DNA of 64,000 nt from assembly GCF_002002735.1 (NCBI RefSeq), contig NZ_MUNY01000042.1:292452-356451 (forward strand). The letters run 5' to 3'. Source of the stretch: Algoriphagus sp. A40 (GTDB taxonomy: Bacteria; Bacteroidota; Bacteroidia; Cytophagales; Cyclobacteriaceae). Below are positions 63,601 through 64,000 of the stretch, piece by piece (position 1 is the stretch's first letter; every line of letters begins with the position of its first letter). The notes beneath the pieces were generated by a model. That model saw only the letters and a list, made by a program, of their open reading frames with translations, had not been told where the DNA came from and did not search any database. The translations under genes were made by a program, and so were the position numbers.

Positions 63601-63726
63601 TGGCATGGGAAGACCATCTGTCGATGCAGTGACCTTTCCCCTCAATACTCTCTCTTGACTTTGAGCTGAGGCTGTGATTCCCAGTACCAAAGCCAGAGCG
63701 AAAGCAATTGATAGAAACTTTCTCAT
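60601..63726 (-). CDS. SusC/RagA-family TonB-dependent outer membrane receptor
   Basis: About 1041 residues, starting at ATG 63726 (MRKFLSIAFALALVLG); a TTG 9 nt upstream is less likely. It has a signal peptide, a carboxypeptidase-like regulatory domain (about 28-105, VLRGKVTASTDGLPMPGVTI), a plug domain with DQPLYVVNGIPI, and a large beta-barrel ending RSFGFNLSATF. With SusD it forms a TonB-powered importer for oligosaccharides. An anti-sigma/ECF control pair is not visible nearby. Confidence 0.95.
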   Translation of the reverse strand: MRKFLSIAFALALVLGITASAQSQERVLRGKVTASTDGLPMPGVTILDKSNQTGTTTNVDGEYSISVTDQSVLVFSFIGFTSKEFTVGNQSELNVVLDEDANELSEVVVTAFGLERDKKALGYSVTQLDGDRFTEARAINAGNALSGKVAGVNVTPPATGAAGSTRVVIRGGSSLTGNDQPLYVVNGIPIESGNLGNAGMWGGNDSGDGLASISPDDIESMSVLKGNAAAALYGARAANGVILITTKSGKARKGIGVSFNSSIMFDNVWDQTNWQRTYGAGRDGRVSSSSSEAMEDAVNGWGAKYDGSPVVQFDNVSRPYSYTGEGLSDFYETAYTLTNSIAFDGGNESTNYRFSFSDLTNDDIMPNAEFKRRVANINVNSKLGKFTLAVNGQYTFQNATNRPRLSDSPGNANFSMMVKPGHIPLDVMKGDPNKPGANPDGTELRYQQNTFSTNPYWAAYQFYREDETNRLLGNMSLQYDITDWLYVRGRVGLDFQARVDDSSEPYGTAYKPRGDYNVTERTIREDNADLFIGFNKTFGDFALDGFVGGNRMRRTAESLRGGGNDLVIPYWHSVKNVAAPTIDYNFSEYGINSYFAAANVAYKNMIFLNLTAREDQFSTLSPDNFKLFYPSVSAGAVISDMITLPEVITFAKVRGSWGQAGGGAPNPYALNLTYGLVGNGHLGGNLGQINNGSIPNATLKPYTSTEYEIGADLRFFKNRLGLDVAYYNRLVNDDILNTGISSTSGFGSTTVNIGELRNKGIELLLNITPISKEFRWDISFNFANNQSEVLSLGQDAFGDPIEFINLGNSRLQREAIRHIVGEPLGMIAGYKQLTIDGQKVYDASGFPVTTAGFETLAEGRHPISGGISNTFSYKGFRLYTLIDFRQGGSMVSGTNYFAYAYGLHEETLVGRDGNLTVSGVDVNGEANTWTIGADAANSANYTLDQYYTRYAMVTENIVYDASFAKLRELNFGYTFSSSFLSNTPIQTLTLSFVGRNLALLWSNVPNVDPESAYAVDGNSQGLEYFGMPTNRSFGFNLSATF

Positions 63727-64000
63727 AGCTGGCAATAAAAGGTTAGAAATAGATTAATTAAAATACCCGGAGATTTCCGGATGCCTTTTTGGGAAAAGAA
63801 TCAAGTAGATTTTTTACCATATAAATTCGATTATTTTATAAAAACGATTTAAACTGTCTGAGGTTAAATGATTTACAGTTTATAAAAGCTCATTAAACTA
63901 TAAACCCTATGCAATTTGACTGAAATTTAAAAAATTCAAAATTCATTTGAAAAGAATTTTATAATTTTTTAGACTACAAGATGTCTTGAATGTGCCAAAG
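63727..64000. other. Upstream region of the SusC gene to the window edge
   Basis: 274 bp, very AT-rich. It holds a dyad TAAACTGT (63850-63857)/ACAGTTTA (63875-63882) with a 17-nt spacer and repeated TTTATAAA-like blocks. No consensus TAnnTTTG promoter box was found. The region probably contains the regulator-binding site for the SusC/D locus, and its 5' limit is beyond the window. Confidence 0.4.

Overview
The window is about 64 kb of Bacteroidota chromosome, most likely from the Cytophagales (Cyclobacteriaceae, Algoriphagus-like). The basis is seen in the sequence: a SusC/SusD pair, a type IX secretion plug protein, DUF3276 and Lacal_2735 small proteins, YwqK/MORN and ASPIC/FG-GAP proteins, moderate GC, almost no Shine-Dalgarno signals, and several good matches to the Bacteroidetes promoter (TTTG, about 20-21 nt, TAnnTTTG). 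The species assignment is inference. No rRNA, tRNA, prophage, insertion sequence or CRISPR array was recognised.

Region 1 (1-11.8 kb, mostly +): the 3' part of fabF, then rnc, a glutamine-dependent nadE and lgt. A convergent yidD follows, then a BamA/TamA-like outer-membrane protein, a PorV-like barrel, a helix-hairpin-helix protein with a probable barrel, and a large zinc metalloprotease closed by a clear terminator.

Region 2 (11.8-25 kb): a glycine-zipper exported protein (-). Next come a + run with a TIR/deoxyribosyltransferase-like plus helical-repeat protein, an M3 oligopeptidase, an AI-2E-type transporter and a TPR lipoprotein. On the - strand lie a multi-PAS hybrid histidine kinase with a striking folded leader, a phosphate-type porin and aconitase. 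The 590-bp gap after aconitase is the longest in the window.

Region 3 (25-44.9 kb): a 7TM histidine kinase, a LuxC-type acyl-CoA reductase divergent from a 2[4Fe-4S] ferredoxin, DUF3276, a second AI-2E transporter, ychF and an orphan Cas6. These are followed by the T9SS plug protein, an ABC-F ATPase, a sorbosone dehydrogenase-like lipoprotein, a TetR/ABC1-kinase pair, hslV, pyruvate dehydrogenase E2, a YheT hydrolase, a SRAP (HMCES-like) protein, a KAS III and an unknown protein.

Region 4 (44.9-64 kb): a long MORN-repeat protein, a 53-aa Lacal_2735 protein, a cupin and a ROK repressor. A + strand cassette of an ASPIC/FG-GAP protein, a vanadium-haloperoxidase-like protein and a sulfatase follows. 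On the - strand is a polysaccharide-utilisation locus: susC, susD, a GH18 chitinase-like lipoprotein, a ROK sugar kinase and an FAD-dependent oxidoreductase. Together these suggest binding and import of chitin or GlcNAc-containing oligosaccharides, cleavage, and phosphorylation of the released sugar, with the ROK repressor as a possible regulator. The substrate is inferred.

The most intriguing items are the orphan Cas6 (31.4 kb), the TIR/NDT-like plus helical-repeat protein (12.6 kb), the cloverleaf-like leader (21.0 kb) and a symmetrical GTTATTGG repeat array upstream of hslV (39.5 kb). None is proven here to be a new system.
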